This document shows, piece after piece, positions 35,658-45,162 of a DNA stretch of 64,000 bases. Numbering within the stretch: the stretch's first letter is position 1; every line of letters starts with the position of its first letter. Both the position numbers and the translations under genes were made by a program. Source of the DNA: Propionibacteriaceae bacterium (GTDB taxonomy: Bacteria > Actinomycetota > Actinomycetes > Propionibacteriales > Propionibacteriaceae); contig WQZD01000009.1 in the NCBI GenBank assembly GCA_009780915.1, forward strand, positions 1-64,000, given 5' to 3'. The notes under the pieces were generated by a model. The model was not told the DNA's origin, ran no database searches, and saw only the letters and a program-made list of their open reading frames with translations.

Positions 35658-36482
35658 ATGGCGACGGATCCGTACGACAAGGTCGCGGACACCCTCCACG
35701 ACACCCTCGACGACACCGTCGGCGGCCTGACTCGGCGCAGCCGTACCCTCATCGTCTGGGAAGTCGTCATCGTCCTGGGGATCTCCTTCGGCCGTTCGGC
35801 GCTCTACTCCATCTTGTCGATCATCGACAAGCTCACCCAGCCCACCGCGCTGTCCCAGCAGACCACGTCCCTGAACACCTCGGTCACGCCTGACCGCCCC
35901 TGGCTGGACCTGGCCTATCAGCTCTACTACTTCGTCTTGCCCATAGCCGAGACTCTGCTCGTGTTGTACCTGCTCACCCTCGCGTACGGCCACGCCCGCC
36001 GCCTGATCGGCTTCGACCTGCGCCGCCCGCTGTCCGACCTGGCCAAGGGTGTGGGCATCTGCGCCGCGGTGGGCATCCCCGGCATCGGGTTCTACCTGCT
36101 GGCCCGCGAGATGGGGATCAACACGACTGTGGCCCCCGCCAACCTGACGAGCGTGTGGTGGACGATTCCCGTGCTCCTCGGCTCGGCGGCGATGTCGGGC
36201 ATCAGCGAAGAGGTCGTCATGCTCGGCTACCTACTGGCACGCCTGCGCGCCCTGGGGCTGAACCCCGCCTGGGCCATCGTGATCTCCAGCGTCATCCGCG
36301 GCAGCTATCACCTCTATCAGGGCTTCGGCGGGTTCCTCGGCAATCTCGTCATGGGCGTGGTCTTCGCCCTGCTCTACCTGCGGTGGAAGCGCGTGATGCC
36401 ACTCGTGATCGCTCACACGTTGATCGACGCCTTCGCGTTCGTCGGGTATTCCCTCCTCGCGCCGCACATCCCCTGGCTGTGA
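35658..36482 (+). CDS. CPBP-family intramembrane protein (CAAX protease-like)
   Basis: 274 residues with about seven hydrophobic segments. The Abi/CPBP motifs line up: S-E-E (183-185), His218 in S-Y-H-L-Y, and H-T-L-I-D (253-257), which together form the intramembrane metal-type active site. Relatives process peptides in the membrane or give bacteriocin self-protection; the substrate here is unknown. It follows proline dehydrogenase by 8 bp and converges with metG across 7 bp. Confidence 0.85.
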   Translation: MATDPYDKVADTLHDTLDDTVGGLTRRSRTLIVWEVVIVLGISFGRSALYSILSIIDKLTQPTALSQQTTSLNTSVTPDRPWLDLAYQLYYFVLPIAETLLVLYLLTLAYGHARRLIGFDLRRPLSDLAKGVGICAAVGIPGIGFYLLAREMGINTTVAPANLTSVWWTIPVLLGSAAMSGISEEVVMLGYLLARLRALGLNPAWAIVISSVIRGSYHLYQGFGGFLGNLVMGVVFALLYLRWKRVMPLVIAHTLIDAFAFVGYSLLAPHIPWL

Positions 36483-36489
36483 GGCGTCC

Positions 36490-38271
36490 TCAGCTCAGGG
36501 TGGCCCACTCGGGGCCCGTCTGGCCCAGGGAGTCGTCGAGCTTGGTGAACAAGGGCTCAGGCTTGGCCAGAGGACGCCCGACCTCGATCGGGGAGAACTG
36601 CCACGTCCCGATCTGCGCGGTGTAGTCCCCGGTCAGGATGGGATAATCCTCGTTGCCCTCTTCGCTGACCGTCTCCATGACGGGCTGAGCGGCCCAGACC
36701 CCCGTGCCACCCAGGGCCTCGAAGACCTTCTGGCTCGCATGGGGAAGGAAGGGCGTGAGCATGGTGTTCGCGTCCGCGACCACTTGGAGGACGGTGTGCA
36801 GGACGGTGTCGCGACGGGCGGGGTCGTCCTTCATCTTCCACGGCTCGCAGTCGGACAGGTACTTGTTGGCCGCCGACACCACGCGCATGGCCTCGGAGAT
36901 GGCGAGCTTGAACTTCGCCTTGTCCAAGAGGGAGCCCACGGTGGTGAAGGCTTCGCGCGAGGTCGCCAGCACAGCGGCGTCGATCTCATGCAAGGTGCCC
37001 GGAGTGGGGATGCAGCCATTGTTCTTGAAGGCCATGGACACCGAGCGATTGACCAGGTTGCCCCACTCGTTGGCCAGTTCGGAGTTGGTGCGCCGCACGA
37101 ACTCGTCCCAGGTGAAGTCGGTGTCCTGGTTCTCGGGCCCGGCCACGGAGATGAAGTACCGCAGGGCGTCAGGCCCGAAGTCGCGCAGGAAGTCGCGCAC
37201 GTAGATCACCTTCGAGCGGGACGTGGAGAACTTCGACCCGCTCATGGTCAGGAACTCCGAGGAGACGATCTCGGTGGGCAGGTCGAGGACGCCCATCCCG
37301 CTGGGGATCCCGCCCTTGTCGCCCTGTCCGTTGGCCCCGAGGAGGATCCCCGGCCAGATGACGGAGTGGAAGGTGATGTTGTCCTTGCCCATGAAGTAGT
37401 AGGACCGGGCGTCCGGGTTCTGCCACCATTGCCGCCACGCGTCGGGCTCCCCACGCCGCCGGGCCCATTCGACCGACGCCGAGAGGTAGCCGATCACGGC
37501 GTCGAACCAGACGTAGATGGACTTCATGTGGTTCTCGCGCCACCCGTCGAGCGGGATCGGGATCCCCCAGTCGAGGTCGCGGGTGATGGGCCGGGGCTTG
37601 AGGTCCTTCAACAGTTGCAGGGAGAAGTTCATGACATTGGGCCGCCAGTCCTGGCGGGTCCCCAGCCAGGAACCCAACGACTCGGCCAGCGACGGCAGGT
37701 CGAGGAAGAAGTGCTCGGTCTCGATGAACTTCGGGACCTCACCATCCAGCCGCGAATGGGAGTTGATCAGGTCGATCGGGTCGAGTTGGTTGCCGCAGGC
37801 GTCGCACTGGTCCCCGCGGGCCTGGTCGTAGCCGCAGATCGGGCAGGTGCCCTCGATATAGCGGTCGGCCAAGGTGCGCCCCGTGCTCGGCGAGATGGCC
37901 CCCAGCTGGGTCTTGGGCACGACGTACCCATTGGCGTGCAAGGAGCGGAACAGCTCCTGGACGACCGCCGTGTGGTTCCGGGTCGTGGTCCGGGTGTACA
38001 GGTCGTACGCCAACCCCAGCCCCTGCAGGTCCTCGGCGATGACGCGGTGGTACTTGTCGGCCGTCTGCTGGGGGGTCAGCCCCTCCTTGTCGGCTTGGAC
38101 CTGGATCGCAGTGCCGTGCTCGTCCGTGCCGGACACCATGAGCACGTCGTTGCCCGCCATACGTTGGTACCGGGAGAAGACGTCCGACGGCACCCCGAAC
38201 CCGGACACATGGCCGATATGGCGAGGACCGTTGGCGTACGGCCACGCGACAGCCGCGAGAATTTTCGACAT
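36490..38271 (-). CDS. metG: Methionyl-tRNA synthetase
   Basis: 593 residues. Class I synthetase with [11 protein letters not shown] (11-21), a zinc knuckle C143-x2-C146 and C156-x2-C159, and K-F-S-T-S-R-S (347-353), the KFSSS-type version of KMSKS. It charges both initiator and elongator tRNA-Met. There is no C-terminal tRNA-binding EMAP domain, consistent with its length. TAGACT ends 7 bases before the ATG. Confidence 0.96.
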   Translation of the reverse strand: MSKILAAVAWPYANGPRHIGHVSGFGVPSDVFSRYQRMAGNDVLMVSGTDEHGTAIQVQADKEGLTPQQTADKYHRVIAEDLQGLGLAYDLYTRTTTRNHTAVVQELFRSLHANGYVVPKTQLGAISPSTGRTLADRYIEGTCPICGYDQARGDQCDACGNQLDPIDLINSHSRLDGEVPKFIETEHFFLDLPSLAESLGSWLGTRQDWRPNVMNFSLQLLKDLKPRPITRDLDWGIPIPLDGWRENHMKSIYVWFDAVIGYLSASVEWARRRGEPDAWRQWWQNPDARSYYFMGKDNITFHSVIWPGILLGANGQGDKGGIPSGMGVLDLPTEIVSSEFLTMSGSKFSTSRSKVIYVRDFLRDFGPDALRYFISVAGPENQDTDFTWDEFVRRTNSELANEWGNLVNRSVSMAFKNNGCIPTPGTLHEIDAAVLATSREAFTTVGSLLDKAKFKLAISEAMRVVSAANKYLSDCEPWKMKDDPARRDTVLHTVLQVVADANTMLTPFLPHASQKVFEALGGTGVWAAQPVMETVSEEGNEDYPILTGDYTAQIGTWQFSPIEVGRPLAKPEPLFTKLDDSLGQTGPEWATLS

Positions 38272-38284
38272 GAGCGTAAGTCTA
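38272..38284 (-). promoter_or_regulatory. Leaderless-type promoter of metG
   Basis: Minus strand TAGACT (38284-38279), TACGCTC, then ATG at 38271. The box and spacing are the same as before the G1P dehydrogenase-like gene. Confidence 0.5.
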
Positions 38285-38333
38285 CTGGGTCGTCACAGTC
38301 GAATCAGCGACCCTCATGGGCCTTGTCGCCCGG

Positions 38334-40109
38334 TCACATGGACTCGTACCAGGCCCGCATGGCGTCGAAGGCGAGTTTGCGATGGGTCTTGTCGGCGGAG
38401 AGCAGTCCCTTGCGGTTGTAGTACCCCTGGAGGTGGTGGGTGCGCCTCGGGCAGCGGAAGTCGTACAGGATCCACGGCGACACGCCCTGGATGTACGTGA
38501 TGTCCCTCAACACCTCGATCTGGCGGGCGTAGATCGACAGTTGGTGGTCCTCGGTGAACATCTCGTCCGCGTCGCCGCGCAACCCCGCTACCGCGTCGGC
38601 GCCGAACTCGCAGATGATCACGGGCTTGTCCAGATGGGAGTTGGAGAACAACAGAGGAAGTTTCGAGAAGTCCGGCTCGTACCACCCGTAGTACTCGTTG
38701 ACGCCGATGATGTCGAGGTGCGCGGCCAGCCTGTCCGCGATGGCCGGAACCGTGGGGTCGACCAGACACGCGGCGGAGACCGGACGGGTCGAGTCGAGGA
38801 CCCGGCAGGTGTCCACCAGACGCGACATGAAGCTCAGCCGCGCGTCGGAATCGGCGTTCTCGTTGCCCACCGACCAGATGATGACCGACGCCCGGTTGCG
38901 GTCGCGCAGGATCAGTTCTCGCAGTTGGTTCTCGGCGTCGGCGAAGACGCTCTCGTCGTCGAAGAGGATCGCCCAGTACACGGGCACCTCCTCCCACAGC
39001 AGGATGCCCACCTCGTCGGCCACCCGCGCGGCGAGGCCATTGTGGGGATAGTGCGCCAGACGCATATACACGCACCCCATCTGCTTGGCGATCGAGAAAT
39101 TCTCCCGGATCTCCGCCTCCGACAGAGTACGTCCATGCGCGACCGACTCCTCGTGCTGGCTCACGCCGGCGAGGAAGACGGGCGCGCCGTTGAGGAGGAT
39201 CGTGGACCCCTCCACGCGGATCTCACGGAAACCGATCCTGTCATGCCACTCGTCCTCCCCGTATCGGATCCAGACGTCGTAGAGGCGGGGATTCTCAGGG
39301 CTCCACAACGACGGCGACGCGTCGACCTCGACCGTGCCCACGCCGCCGACCACGTCGAAGGCCTGCTCGCATCCGAGGTCGGGGATCGACAGGTGGGCGG
39401 ACCCGTCCAGGTCCATGCCGTCGACCTCCACAGTCACGGCGATGGTGGAGAACGTGCGATCAGGAACCAGCGCCACGCTCGCCGTCCGGATGAAACAGCT
39501 CGGAACCCTCATCAGCGACACGCTGCGGTGCAAGCCGCCGTAGTTGAACCAGTCCGTGTTGTCCGTGGGCACCCGATCGGGGCGCCGAGAGTTGTTCACC
39601 ACGACGAGCAGCCTGTTCTTCTCGCACAGTCTGCCCGTCACCTCGATCTGGAAGGGTGTCGACGCGCCCTGGTGCCATCCGAGGTACTCCCCGTTGAGGA
39701 ACACGTACGCGGCGTAGGAGGCTGCGCCGAAGAGCAGGAACACACGCTCGCCGGGCGCCCCCGGCGCGACATCCACGTCCCGGACATAGACGGCCGACCC
39801 CTCGTACCAATACCACTGCGGATCCTGCAGGTTCCAGCAGGACGGCACCGGGATGGTCCCCCACTCATCGAAGCTGAAATCGACGGGATACGCCCGCCCG
39901 TCCTCGTCGCAGTAGTTCTCCTCGAACCAGCGCGCCCGCAGGCAGGCGTCGTACGGGTCGATGGCGAAGCGCCAGTCCCCGTCGAGGGACTCGCATACCC
40001 GTGCCCCCGGATCGATGAACGATGTGGCGTCGACGCACGGCTCGGCGTACGGGGCGAGATAATCCACACGGTGGATGTTGGCGGAGAAATTGGCAGGTTC
40101 GGCGTTCAT
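38334..40109 (-). CDS. GH2 beta-glucuronidase
   Basis: 591 residues, typical GusA length. It hydrolyses beta-D-glucuronides; with no signal peptide it acts in the cytosol. Jelly-roll sugar-binding domain (about 1-200), Ig-like domain (about 200-300), then the TIM barrel. Acid/base Glu417 is in V-G-N-E-N and nucleophile Glu501 in I-I-C-E-F-G-A-D; N-E-Y-Y-G-W-Y (471-477) is also present. N-R-K (565-567) matches the N-x-K pair that binds the carboxylate of glucuronic acid, so glucuronidase is favoured over galactosidase. I chose the ATG at 40109 (GAGGA 7 bases upstream) over a GTG two codons earlier. No uptake gene is adjacent. Confidence 0.9.
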   Translation of the reverse strand: MNAEPANFSANIHRVDYLAPYAEPCVDATSFIDPGARVCESLDGDWRFAIDPYDACLRARWFEENYCDEDGRAYPVDFSFDEWGTIPVPSCWNLQDPQWYWYEGSAVYVRDVDVAPGAPGERVFLLFGAASYAAYVFLNGEYLGWHQGASTPFQIEVTGRLCEKNRLLVVVNNSRRPDRVPTDNTDWFNYGGLHRSVSLMRVPSCFIRTASVALVPDRTFSTIAVTVEVDGMDLDGSAHLSIPDLGCEQAFDVVGGVGTVEVDASPSLWSPENPRLYDVWIRYGEDEWHDRIGFREIRVEGSTILLNGAPVFLAGVSQHEESVAHGRTLSEAEIRENFSIAKQMGCVYMRLAHYPHNGLAARVADEVGILLWEEVPVYWAILFDDESVFADAENQLRELILRDRNRASVIIWSVGNENADSDARLSFMSRLVDTCRVLDSTRPVSAACLVDPTVPAIADRLAAHLDIIGVNEYYGWYEPDFSKLPLLFSNSHLDKPVIICEFGADAVAGLRGDADEMFTEDHQLSIYARQIEVLRDITYIQGVSPWILYDFRCPRRTHHLQGYYNRKGLLSADKTHRKLAFDAMRAWYESM

Positions 40110-40295
40110 GGGCACATCCTCGAAGCTCAGCGTCAGGCCTTGACGCCGCGCGGCGCACGGCCCTTCGATGCCATTCTAGGCGAGCCCGTCTCGGGACAGC
40201 CGTCCCCTCCCATGTCTTGCCATACTCCCCCAGCCGCCCCTCCACGGACACATCCCATGAAAAACTTCCACCTGACGCCCGCCATGGACAACTGC

Positions 40296-40307
40296 TAGAT
40301 TTTCTCC
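40296..40307 (+). promoter_or_regulatory. Leaderless-type promoter of pta
   Basis: TAGATT (40296-40301), TTCTCC, then ATG at 40308; no ribosome-binding site. The 185 bp upstream hold no gene. Confidence 0.5.
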
Positions 40308-41960
40308 ATGACAAAGAGCGTCTATGTTTTGGCCCCTGAGGCCTTGGTGGGAAAATCCGCTGTCGCGTTGGGGGCTGTCGCGGCGTTCCGCGACGCCGGC
40401 AGACGTGTGGGGGTCTTCCGACCCATCATCCGCACAGAGGGCCTCGACTCGGCCCTGGAGTCCCTCCTGGAGAGCGCCGACTCAGGCCAGACGTATGAGC
40501 AGGGGTACGGCGCCACCTACGCCGAGGTCCGCGAGGACACCGAGTCGGCGGTCACGACAATCATCGATCGCTACCAAAGCCTGCAGGCGCGCTTCGACGC
40601 CGTGGTGATCCTCGGCTCCGACTACTCCGATGTGATCTCCGCCACCGAGTACTCTCTCAACGCCGAGATCGCCGCCCATCTGAACACCCCGGCTCTGCTG
40701 GTGGTCTCCGCGCGCGGCGCATCGGCCTCCGACCTGCTGCACGCCGTCGAGTTCGCCCGACGCCAACTGACACACTCCTGCACCCCGTGCCTAGGAGTCG
40801 TCGCCATGGGCCTGGACTCGGCGAGCATCGAGGAGTACGACCAGGCCCTGGCACAGGTCGACCTTCCCGTGCTGCTCACGGTGCCCGGCCACATCGTGGC
40901 CGAGGTGGCCCTCCCCGCCACGTTCGCCCAGACCGTGTCGCAGATCCACTGCGACGTGCGCACGCCCCTGGCTTTCCAGTACGAGTTGATGTGCAAGGCC
41001 CGAGCCGACAAGCGGACCATCGTGCTGCCCGAGAGCGAGGACGACCGCATCCTGAGATCGGCCAGCATCCTTCTCCACCGCGACATCGCCAACCTGATCC
41101 TCCTCGGAGACGCGGACACCATCCATGCCCGTGCCGCCGAACTGGGCGTGGACCTCAGCAAGGCCAAGATCCAGAGCATGGACGACCCCGCCCTGACGGC
41201 GGACTTCGCCGAGGAGTACGCGCGACTGCGCGCTCACAAGGGGGTCACCATCGACCAGGCTCGCGAGACCCTGCGCGACGTGTCCTATTTCGGGACGATG
41301 ATGATCCACCAGGGGCTCGCGGACGGCATGGTCTCCGGCGCCATCCACACCACCGCCCACACGATCCGTCCATCCTTGGAGTTCATCAAGACCATGCCCG
41401 GAATCACCATGGTCTCCGGGTATTTCCTCATGTGTCTGGCCGACCGCGTCCTGGTGTTCGCGGACTGCGCCGTCACCCCCAACCCCACGCCGGAGAACCT
41501 GGCGGAGATCGCCATCGCCTCGGCCGCGACGGCAGCCTCCTTCGGGATCGAGCCCCGTGTGGCTCTGCTGTCCTACTCGACCGGCACCTCCGGCACCGGG
41601 CCCGACGTGGACATGGTCGCCGAGGCGACCCGCATCCTGCGCGAGCGCGCTCCGCAGTTGCCCACGGAGGGTCCGATCCAGTTCGACGCGGCCGTGGACG
41701 AGGTCGTCGCCAAGACGAAGCTCCCCGGCTCCACGGTGGCCGGGCACGCGACCGTCTTCATCTTCCCCGACTTGAACACGGGCAACACGACGTACAAAGC
41801 TGTCCAGCGGACCGCCAACGCCCTGGCCATCGGTCCCGTCCTCCAAGGATTGCGCAAGCCGGTCAACGACCTCTCGCGCGGCGCCTTGGTCGACGACATC
41901 GTCAACACGGTGGCCATCACGGCCATCCAGGCGCAGGCCGATCCAGCCGTGCCGTTCTGA
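40308..41960 (+). CDS. pta: Phosphate acetyltransferase (no DRTGG domain)
   Basis: 550 residues, against about 700 in E. coli. It interconverts acetyl-CoA and acetyl-phosphate. Residues 1 to about 210 are the BioD-like P-loop domain (A-P-E-A-L-V-G-K-S-A, 9-18). The catalytic PTA domain follows directly from about 222 (P-L-A-F-Q-Y-E-L, R-T-I-V-L-P-E) through S-Y-S-T-G-T-S-G and F-I-F-P-D-L-N-T-G-N to R-K-P-V-N-D-L-S-R-G. The DRTGG domain that normally sits between them is missing, as in some other actinobacterial Pta. It acts with ackA, 139 bp downstream. Confidence 0.95.
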   Translation: MTKSVYVLAPEALVGKSAVALGAVAAFRDAGRRVGVFRPIIRTEGLDSALESLLESADSGQTYEQGYGATYAEVREDTESAVTTIIDRYQSLQARFDAVVILGSDYSDVISATEYSLNAEIAAHLNTPALLVVSARGASASDLLHAVEFARRQLTHSCTPCLGVVAMGLDSASIEEYDQALAQVDLPVLLTVPGHIVAEVALPATFAQTVSQIHCDVRTPLAFQYELMCKARADKRTIVLPESEDDRILRSASILLHRDIANLILLGDADTIHARAAELGVDLSKAKIQSMDDPALTADFAEEYARLRAHKGVTIDQARETLRDVSYFGTMMIHQGLADGMVSGAIHTTAHTIRPSLEFIKTMPGITMVSGYFLMCLADRVLVFADCAVTPNPTPENLAEIAIASAATAASFGIEPRVALLSYSTGTSGTGPDVDMVAEATRILRERAPQLPTEGPIQFDAAVDEVVAKTKLPGSTVAGHATVFIFPDLNTGNTTYKAVQRTANALAIGPVLQGLRKPVNDLSRGALVDDIVNTVAITAIQAQADPAVPF

Positions 41961-42042
41961 TCCGACGGCGCGGGGACGACGCGACGAGCGACACCAAGGA
42001 AAGCACCATCGCGTCGCGTCACTCCTCATGAGCAAAGCACAC

Positions 42043-42048
42043 TAGAAT
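42043..42048 (+). promoter_or_regulatory. Candidate -10 box of ackA
   Basis: TAGAAT lies in an AT-rich stretch of the pta-ackA gap, 51 bp before the ackA ATG. No good -35 is visible. It would give a leader of about 45 bases containing the hairpin at 42061-42077. Confidence 0.4.
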
Positions 42049-42060
42049 CAACCACAAACC

Positions 42061-42077
42061 ACGGGCCCCGGGCCCGT
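42061..42077 (+). promoter_or_regulatory. Hairpin in the ackA leader
   Basis: ACGGGCC-CCG-GGCCCGT is a perfect 7-bp GC stem with a 3-base loop, ending 22 bases before the ackA start and just before its GGAAGGAG ribosome-binding site. It could end pta transcripts or protect the 5' end of the ackA message. Confidence 0.45.
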
Positions 42078-42099
42078 ACGACCTGGAAGGAGACAGAAG

Positions 42100-43287
42100 A
42101 TGTCCATCCCCATTCTCGTTCTGAACTGCGGTTCATCGTCAGTGAAGTACCAAATGATCGACGTCGAGTCTGAAGAGGTGCTGGCCTCCGGATTGGTCGA
42201 GAAGATCGGTCTGGCCGACGGGAACCTCACCCATAAGACCGGCGGCGACGAGCACCGCATCGACCAGACCATCACCGACCACACCGCGGCGCTGCAGCTG
42301 GTCAGCCAGGCCTTCGACACCTGGGGCCCCGCCCTGCACTCGGTCGTGGCCGTCGGACACCGCACCGTCCATGGCGGCGACACCTTCCGCGACACGACCC
42401 TCATCACCGATGCGGTCATCGACGGCCTGATCCGGTTGTCCCCGCTGGCCCCCCTGCACAACCCGCCCGCCATCGCCGGCATCCGCGCCGCCCAGTCGAT
42501 GCTGCCCGACGTCCCCCACGTGGCCGTGTTCGACACGGCGTTCTTCTCGACCTTGCCGGCCGAGGCGTACACCTACGCCATCAATCGCGAGGTGGCCGAG
42601 AAGTACGGGATCCGCAAGTACGGCTTCCATGGCACTTCGCACAGCTTCGTGTCCAAGGCCGCGGCCGCGTTCATGGGCGCCGACCTGGCCGAGGTCAACC
42701 AGATCGTGTGCCACCTGGGCAATGGCGCGTCCATCTCGGCCGTGGCTGGCGGGATCGCCATCGAGGCGTCCATGGGGCTCACCCCTCTGGCCGGCCTGGT
42801 GATGGGCACCCGTTCCGGCGACGTCGACCCGGGCGTCTTCGCCTACCTCGAGCGCGAGGCCGGGATGACCTCCCAGCAGATCGACGACCTGCTGAACAAG
42901 AAGTCCGGCATGGCTGGGCTGGCGGACGGATCCTCGGACTTCCGTGACCTGTGGGCGAAGATGGACGCCGGCGACGAGCACGCCCAACTCGCCCACGACG
43001 TGTACGTCCACCGCCTGATCAGCTACATCGGCGCGTACATGGCCATCCTCGGCCGCACCGAGTACCTGGTCTTCACCGCCGGAGTCGGCGAGAACGCCAA
43101 CAGGACCAGAGCCATCGTCATCGACCGTCTGGCCGGCTTCGGCATCCGCCTGGACGCTGAGGCGAACAACTCCCGGATCAAGAGCCCCACGATCATCTCG
43201 ACTCCCGATTCAGCGGTCACCGTGCTCGTCGTGCCCACGAACGAGGAACTGGCCATGGCCCGCGAGACCTATCGGGTGACCCGCTGA
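42100..43287 (+). CDS. ackA: Acetate kinase
   Basis: 395 residues, normal length. It makes ATP and acetate from acetyl-phosphate, the last step of acetate fermentation. The ASKHA fold begins V-L-N-C-G-S-S-S-V-K-Y (7-17); later F-H-G-T-S-H and the adenosine loop near the C-terminus (F-T-A-G-V-G-E-N) are intact. A strong ribosome-binding site GGAAGGAGA precedes the ATG. The stop lies 1 base before the SDR gene, so the ether-lipid-like genes may be co-transcribed with it. Confidence 0.97.
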   Translation: MSIPILVLNCGSSSVKYQMIDVESEEVLASGLVEKIGLADGNLTHKTGGDEHRIDQTITDHTAALQLVSQAFDTWGPALHSVVAVGHRTVHGGDTFRDTTLITDAVIDGLIRLSPLAPLHNPPAIAGIRAAQSMLPDVPHVAVFDTAFFSTLPAEAYTYAINREVAEKYGIRKYGFHGTSHSFVSKAAAAFMGADLAEVNQIVCHLGNGASISAVAGGIAIEASMGLTPLAGLVMGTRSGDVDPGVFAYLEREAGMTSQQIDDLLNKKSGMAGLADGSSDFRDLWAKMDAGDEHAQLAHDVYVHRLISYIGAYMAILGRTEYLVFTAGVGENANRTRAIVIDRLAGFGIRLDAEANNSRIKSPTIISTPDSAVTVLVVPTNEELAMARETYRVTR

Positions 43288-43288
43288 C

Positions 43289-44059
43289 ATGTCCACTGCA
43301 CTCATCACGGGGGGTACTGTCGGCATCGGCCACGCCTTTGCCCAGGAGTTGGCCAAACAGGGGTGGGATTTGGTCTTGGCCTCCCGCGACGAGGCGGGCT
43401 TGCTCGCCGTCGCCCGGGATTTCCGTCGAACGTACGGGATCACGGTGGAGGTCATCCGTACCGATCTGTCGGTGAGGTCCGAGGTCCTCGCCCTCGCCGA
43501 CCGGTTGGAGGACCAGACACGTCCCATCGATCTGCTGGTCAACAACGCGGGGTTCGCCGTCCATGACTCCGTGGTGACCGGGGACATCGACCAGCACCAG
43601 CGAGCCATGGACGTGATGTGCATGGCCGTGCTGATCCTGTCGGGGGCGGCGGCCCGCGCCATGAAGGTCCGCGGCTTCGGCGCGATCCTGAATGTGACCA
43701 GTTCCTCCTCCGTCATCACCACCGGCCACTACTCGGCCATCAAGGCGTGGGCGACGGTCTACACCGAGGGCCTGGCCAATGAGTTGCGTGGGACCGGGGT
43801 CCGGGCCATGGCCGTCCTGCCCGGATGGGTCAAGACCGAATTCCACTCTCGCGGCGGCGTCAAGGCGCACAACCTGCCCGGAATCGTGTGGATCGACGCC
43901 GGACGCCTGGCGCGGGAAGCCCTCGACGACCTCGCCGCTGGTAAGGTGTTGTCTGTGCCGACCAAACGTTGGGCTTTCGCCGTCTGGGTCGGGCACGTCC
44001 TGCCCCGCACGGCGACACGCTGGTTGTCGCGCACCCTGACGAAGTCGAGAGAGACATGA
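43289..44059 (+). CDS. Short-chain dehydrogenase/reductase, candidate acyl/alkyl-DHAP reductase
   Basis: 256 residues, classical SDR. Cofactor loop T-G-G-T-V-G-I-G (7-14), N-N-A-G (85-88), Ser near 139 and the catalytic Tyr148/Lys152 in Y-S-A-I-K. Asn-type residues usual for the tetrad are in place, so it should be active with NAD(P)H. It starts 1 base after ackA and overlaps the PlsC start by four bases. Next to an acyltransferase and an alkyl-DHAP synthase homologue, a role in reducing acyl- or alkyl-DHAP is plausible (the mammalian PexRAP enzyme for this step is also an SDR), but this is inference. Confidence 0.85.
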   Translation: MSTALITGGTVGIGHAFAQELAKQGWDLVLASRDEAGLLAVARDFRRTYGITVEVIRTDLSVRSEVLALADRLEDQTRPIDLLVNNAGFAVHDSVVTGDIDQHQRAMDVMCMAVLILSGAAARAMKVRGFGAILNVTSSSSVITTGHYSAIKAWATVYTEGLANELRGTGVRAMAVLPGWVKTEFHSRGGVKAHNLPGIVWIDAGRLAREALDDLAAGKVLSVPTKRWAFAVWVGHVLPRTATRWLSRTLTKSRET

Positions 44060-45033
44060 CGAAGACTCCGGCGACCGACAACCCCGCCTCCTACCGTTCC
44101 GCGGTGAAGTCAGGGGTGCGTTTCGTCGCCCAAGATGTGGCGCTGAAATCCTTCGTGTGGTCGGCCTGCCGTGTGCAGGTCCATGGACGCGAGCTCTTGG
44201 CCAATGTCGAAGAGCCGTTCATCGTCATCGCCAATCACTCGTCGCATTTCGACGCCTCGCTCATCCTCGGCTCCCTCCCCCATCGTCTGAGCAAGCATGT
44301 CGCCACCGGCGCGGCCGCCGACTACTTCTTCGACAAGAAGCTCAAAGCCTTGACGACATCCTTGTTCTTCAACGCCTACCCCGTCGAACGCAAGGGTTCA
44401 CGCACCCATAAGGGGCTGACCGGGCGTCTATTGGAAGCGGGGATCCCGTTGATGATCTTCCCCGAAGGCACGCGCAGCCGCACAGGGGCCCTGGGGCAGT
44501 TCAAACCCGGCGTGGCGGCCCTGTCCATCTCCCGCGGTGTCCCCTGCATCCCCATGGCCCTCGTCGGCGCCTACGCCGCCTGGCCGTACAACCGTCCCGT
44601 GCCCAGGCCGAACCGTCCGCACATCCACGTGGTCATCGGGCATCCTCTCACGGCCGTCGCCGGGGAGACGGCCGACCAGTTCGCGGAGCGCATGCAGCGC
44701 AACGTCGCGGAGTTGTACAACACCACGGCGAAGGCGTACTCGATGCCCACCCTCGACGATTACGCCCGTACCGTGGCCGTGAAGAAGGCCGAGGACGACG
44801 CGCGTGCCTGGGAGACCGAGCAGGCCGAAGAGGCCAGGCTGGCCGAGCAATCCCCCACCGGCTCGCCGGAGGGCCAGGCCCTGGACGCTGTGGAAGGTTC
44901 CGTCGACTCCCCCTCGGACCGCGACGCCACGTCTCACACCCCCGACTCGGACCTGGGCGACGATCTCGCCTCGGGCCAGAAGAAGCCCCTCCACCGCCGG
45001 ATCTTCGCACGCAGATCAGCGAAAGACGCCTGA
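44056..45033 (+). CDS. 1-acyl-sn-glycerol-3-phosphate acyltransferase (PlsC family)
   Basis: 325 residues; the ATG at 44056 overlaps the SDR stop (ATGA). Membrane-associated acyltransferase with N-H-S-S-H-F-D (60-66, HX4D catalytic motif with His61 and Asp66) and F-P-E-G-T-R-S (135-141, phosphate binding). It would add an acyl chain at sn-2 of lysophosphatidate or its alkyl analogue. The C-terminal about 85 residues after the catalytic domain are acidic, low-complexity and end in a basic stretch, not part of the enzyme core. Part of the SDR-PlsC-AGPS set. Confidence 0.9.
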   Translation: MTKTPATDNPASYRSAVKSGVRFVAQDVALKSFVWSACRVQVHGRELLANVEEPFIVIANHSSHFDASLILGSLPHRLSKHVATGAAADYFFDKKLKALTTSLFFNAYPVERKGSRTHKGLTGRLLEAGIPLMIFPEGTRSRTGALGQFKPGVAALSISRGVPCIPMALVGAYAAWPYNRPVPRPNRPHIHVVIGHPLTAVAGETADQFAERMQRNVAELYNTTAKAYSMPTLDDYARTVAVKKAEDDARAWETEQAEEARLAEQSPTGSPEGQALDAVEGSVDSPSDRDATSHTPDSDLGDDLASGQKKPLHRRIFARRSAKDA

Positions 45034-45162
45034 CCGGCACAGGCGAATTTTCGGACAGAGGCCATTTCGGTTGCGTGCCCTGGAAAGATGGGACACGACA
45101 CGACCATCCACCACCCGCACCACGGCGGACCTGGAGGACATGTCAGAAAAGGGAAGTCACTC

